Below, piece by piece: positions 62,217 through 64,000 of a stretch of 64,000 bases of DNA. A program made the translations under genes and the position numbers. The DNA is taken from NCBI GenBank assembly GCA_039030915.1, contig JBCCDG010000007.1, positions 3,892-67,891 of the forward strand, given 5' to 3'. The DNA is from Thermohalobaculum sp039030915 (GTDB lineage: Bacteria > Pseudomonadota > Alphaproteobacteria > Rhodobacterales > Rhodobacteraceae). The notes under the pieces were generated by a model. It was not told where the DNA came from and made no database searches. It saw only the letters and a list, made by a program, of their open reading frames with translations. How positions within the stretch are numbered: position 1 is the stretch's first letter; every line of letters begins with the position of its first letter.

Positions 62217-63443
62217 TCACTCGTAGCTGCGCTGGTCGTCGATCACCTTGCCGTCGTTGGGCAGGCTGCCGGGCGTGACGGGCGTAACCTCGCCGCGGAG
62301 CTTCAGCACCTCGCGCATCGTGTCGCCCAGGGGGGCGGCCACCGCGCTGTCGGCGGTCTCCACCGCCAGGTCCATCACGTCCTGCTCATGCGCGCGCGTG
62401 ACCGTCAGCCGTGCCTTCAGAACCTCCGGATGGCGGGCGAGGATCGCAGCGATCTGCTCTGGGCGCACGAACATGCCCTTGACCTTCGTCGTCTGGTCCG
62501 CCCGGCCCATCCAGCCCTTGATCCGCGGCCCCGTGCGCCCGCAGGGTGAGGGGCCGTCGAGGAAGGCCGAGAGATCGCCGGTGGCGAAGCGCAGCAGCGG
62601 ATAGTCCGCATTCAGCAGCGTCACCACCACCTCGCCGACCTCGCCCGGTCCCACCGGATCGCCCGTTCCGGGGCGGACGATCTCTAGGATCACGCCCTCG
62701 TCCACCACCAGCCCCGCATCGGGCGCGGTCTCATAGGCGATGTTGCCGAGATCCGCCGTGGCATATCCCTGAAGGCAGGCGATGCGATGCTCGGCGTAAT
62801 AGCTGCGGAGCGTTGGGAAGAGCGCCCCGCCCGAGACCCAGGCCTTGCGGATGCGGGACAGGTCCTGGCCGACTTCGCCCGCCTTCTCGAGCATCACCTT
62901 CAGGAAATCGGGCGTGCCCACATAGGCCGTCGCGCCCGCATCGGCGGCCAGCGCCACCTGCGCCTCCGTGTTGCCGACCCCGCCCGGCAGCACCGCGGCG
63001 CCGAGCGCCCGCGCCCCGGAGGCGAGCATCGTGCCGGCCGGCACCAGGTGATAGCTGAAGGCGTTGAGCACCCGGTCGCCCGCGCCTATCCCGCCCGCAT
63101 GGAGCGCGCGGGCAAAGCGCCACCAGTCCGGTACGCTCGACCGGCCCGGTTCGTAGATCGGACCCGGCGACTGGAAGATCTCGTCGAAGCCCTCGGGCGC
63201 CAGGGCGGCGAGCCCGCCGAAGGGCGGATCGGCCCGCTGCATCTCCACGAGGTCCGCCTTCCGCAGTACTGGCAGCGCCGCAAGCACGTCCCGATCCGTC
63301 AGCGCATCGAGCGTCACGCCCTCCAGCCGTGCGCGCAGCGCAGGCGCGGTCGTCCCGGCAAGCTGGGCGCGCAGGCACTCGAACTGCGAGGCTTCACGCT
63401 CCTCGGCGCTGCGGGTCTCGAGGCTGTCATAGGGCTCGGCCAT
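62217..63443 (-). CDS. Phenylacetate-CoA-ligase-like AMP-forming enzyme
   Basis: The 408-residue product is in the PaaK/acyl-adenylate family. It has VGTPDFLKVML, QGYATADLGNIAYE, LRFATGDLSAFL, GWMGRADQTTKVKGMFV and a C-terminal subdomain, all typical of PaaK relatives. The usual Ser/Thr/Gly-rich phosphate-binding loop is weak near FQSPGPIYEPG. PaaK activates phenylacetate, but no paa catabolic genes are near, so another aryl acid is possible. AGGAGAG lies upstream of the start. Confidence 0.85.
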   Translation of the reverse strand: MAEPYDSLETRSAEEREASQFECLRAQLAGTTAPALRARLEGVTLDALTDRDVLAALPVLRKADLVEMQRADPPFGGLAALAPEGFDEIFQSPGPIYEPGRSSVPDWWRFARALHAGGIGAGDRVLNAFSYHLVPAGTMLASGARALGAAVLPGGVGNTEAQVALAADAGATAYVGTPDFLKVMLEKAGEVGQDLSRIRKAWVSGGALFPTLRSYYAEHRIACLQGYATADLGNIAYETAPDAGLVVDEGVILEIVRPGTGDPVGPGEVGEVVVTLLNADYPLLRFATGDLSAFLDGPSPCGRTGPRIKGWMGRADQTTKVKGMFVRPEQIAAILARHPEVLKARLTVTRAHEQDVMDLAVETADSAVAAPLGDTMREVLKLRGEVTPVTPGSLPNDGKVIDDQRSYE

Positions 63444-63843
63444 CGGTCTCTCCTCTGCCTGCCGCGCCTGTCGCACCCAGGGGGCGCCGTGCGGTCGGGG
63501 CCCTTTCTAGGGCCGTGGGCAGGGACTGTCAGCCATCGCCGGGGGAAGGTGGCCAAATGGCTACGGGCGCCCCGTTAAGAATCGCTACCGGTGGCTGTCG
63601 GCTCGGGCCACCATGGCTATCCCGCGGGGCGCCGCCGCCGCATGCGCTTCAGTGGCGCGGCCGATCGGACGGAGCGTAAGGTTTAGGATAATGGCGTTAT
63701 CGGCGGGCTCGGGCGTGTTGGCAGACCCCGCTCCCGCGGCACGCGCCCTCCACGTTGCCCGGCGAGCAAGCCCGCAGGCCGGTCCATGACATCCGAGCGG
63801 CCCCGTCGTCGCCGGGTCCGCTCCCGTGACGTGCCGCCAGACC
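63444..63843. other. Intergenic region, no certain gene
   Basis: About 400 bases upstream of the PaaK-like gene hold no supported gene. A tract near 63680-63705 is AT-richer and could hold a promoter. A stretch at 63545-63590 resembles the D-arm part of a tRNA-Ser but has no anticodon stem. Confidence 0.4.
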
Positions 63844-64000
63844 TCAGCCGAGGCCGTCAGCCACGCGCTTACCGAGGCCGGTGAGCTGCAGGTCTCCGCT
63901 CGAGACCTCCACCAGGCCGAGGCTGATCATGCTCTCGGCCGCTTCCCGGCACGGCTGGCGGGTCTTGCAGGCGCAGGGGCGCCTCAGTTTCGCCAGTACG
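63844..64000 (-). CDS. C-terminal part of an unknown cysteine-bearing protein
   Basis: An open frame enters from the right edge and ends at 63844. The visible 51 residues contain RPCACKTRQPC, three Cys in close spacing, then MISLGLVEVSSGDLQLTGLG and a stop. The Cys set could be a metal site. No family is recognised, and the frame may be spurious because only its end is in view. Confidence 0.35.
   Translation of the reverse strand, partial: VLAKLRRPCACKTRQPCREAAESMISLGLVEVSSGDLQLTGLGKRVADGLG

Noticed and set aside
63545..63620. tRNA-Ser-like sequence
   Set aside because: The D-arm region resembles tRNA-Ser, but there is no pairing anticodon stem and no T-arm, so it is not a working tRNA.
1..64000. 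CRISPR array or prophage
   Set aside because: No regularly spaced direct repeats, cas genes, integrase or phage structural genes were seen.

Overview
The window is GC-rich, gene-dense chromosomal DNA from an alphaproteobacterium, most like the Rhodobacterales. The evidence for this is a SAM-II riboswitch ahead of a metZ-type gene, an ileS-lspA-DUF3035-like-M16-M16 gene run, a secreted protein with a VPLPP-type C-terminal sorting tail, a zinc-less L36 gene, and pervasive GC-rich codon use. No plasmid, phage or CRISPR signature is visible. The only mobile DNA is a wrecked IS21-like transposase beside a tRNA gene.

Left part (1-12939): a rightward group holds a nitrilase-family hydrolase (cut by the window edge), a long Orn/Lys/Arg-decarboxylase-family PLP enzyme, an ATP-grasp ligase and a C45-type Ntn acyltransferase. 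Together they look like an amine or amide biosynthetic cassette of unknown product. A convergent gene encodes an ADP-forming acyl-CoA synthetase fused to a GNAT acetyltransferase. A TPR-like protein, a GT2-GT4 fusion glycosyltransferase and a small protein follow on the plus strand.

Centre-left (12979-28179): a minus-strand three-gene signalling operon (periplasmic-sensor kinase, single-domain response regulator, REC-kinase), a membrane-bound alpha/beta hydrolase, a divergent RND efflux pair coupled to a formate/nitrite-type channel, a bifunctional sat-cysC gene and a glycerate 2-kinase.

Centre (28676-44136): a serine hydrolase, metZ behind its SAM-II riboswitch, a creatininase-type amidohydrolase, apt, a thiamine-diphosphate enzyme, a SOUL haem-binding protein, a patatin, an MFS transporter, a tightly overlapping four-gene membrane redox cassette (ferric-reductase-like/Rieske), and a large hybrid kinase whose N-terminus matches the plant ethylene-binding domain.

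Right part (44208-64000): tRNA-Gln and tRNA-Pro border about 1.6 kb of decayed DNA. Then come a GGDEF-like protein with a degenerate active site, mutL, two M16 peptidases, a DUF3035-like lipoprotein, lspA and ileS (all minus strand), a sorting-tail protein, a PNPOx-like protein, a DUF547 protein, the rpmI-rplT-rpmJ ribosomal operon with a clear terminator, a GNAT, a cupin and a PaaK-like ligase. A partial cysteine-bearing frame runs off the right edge.
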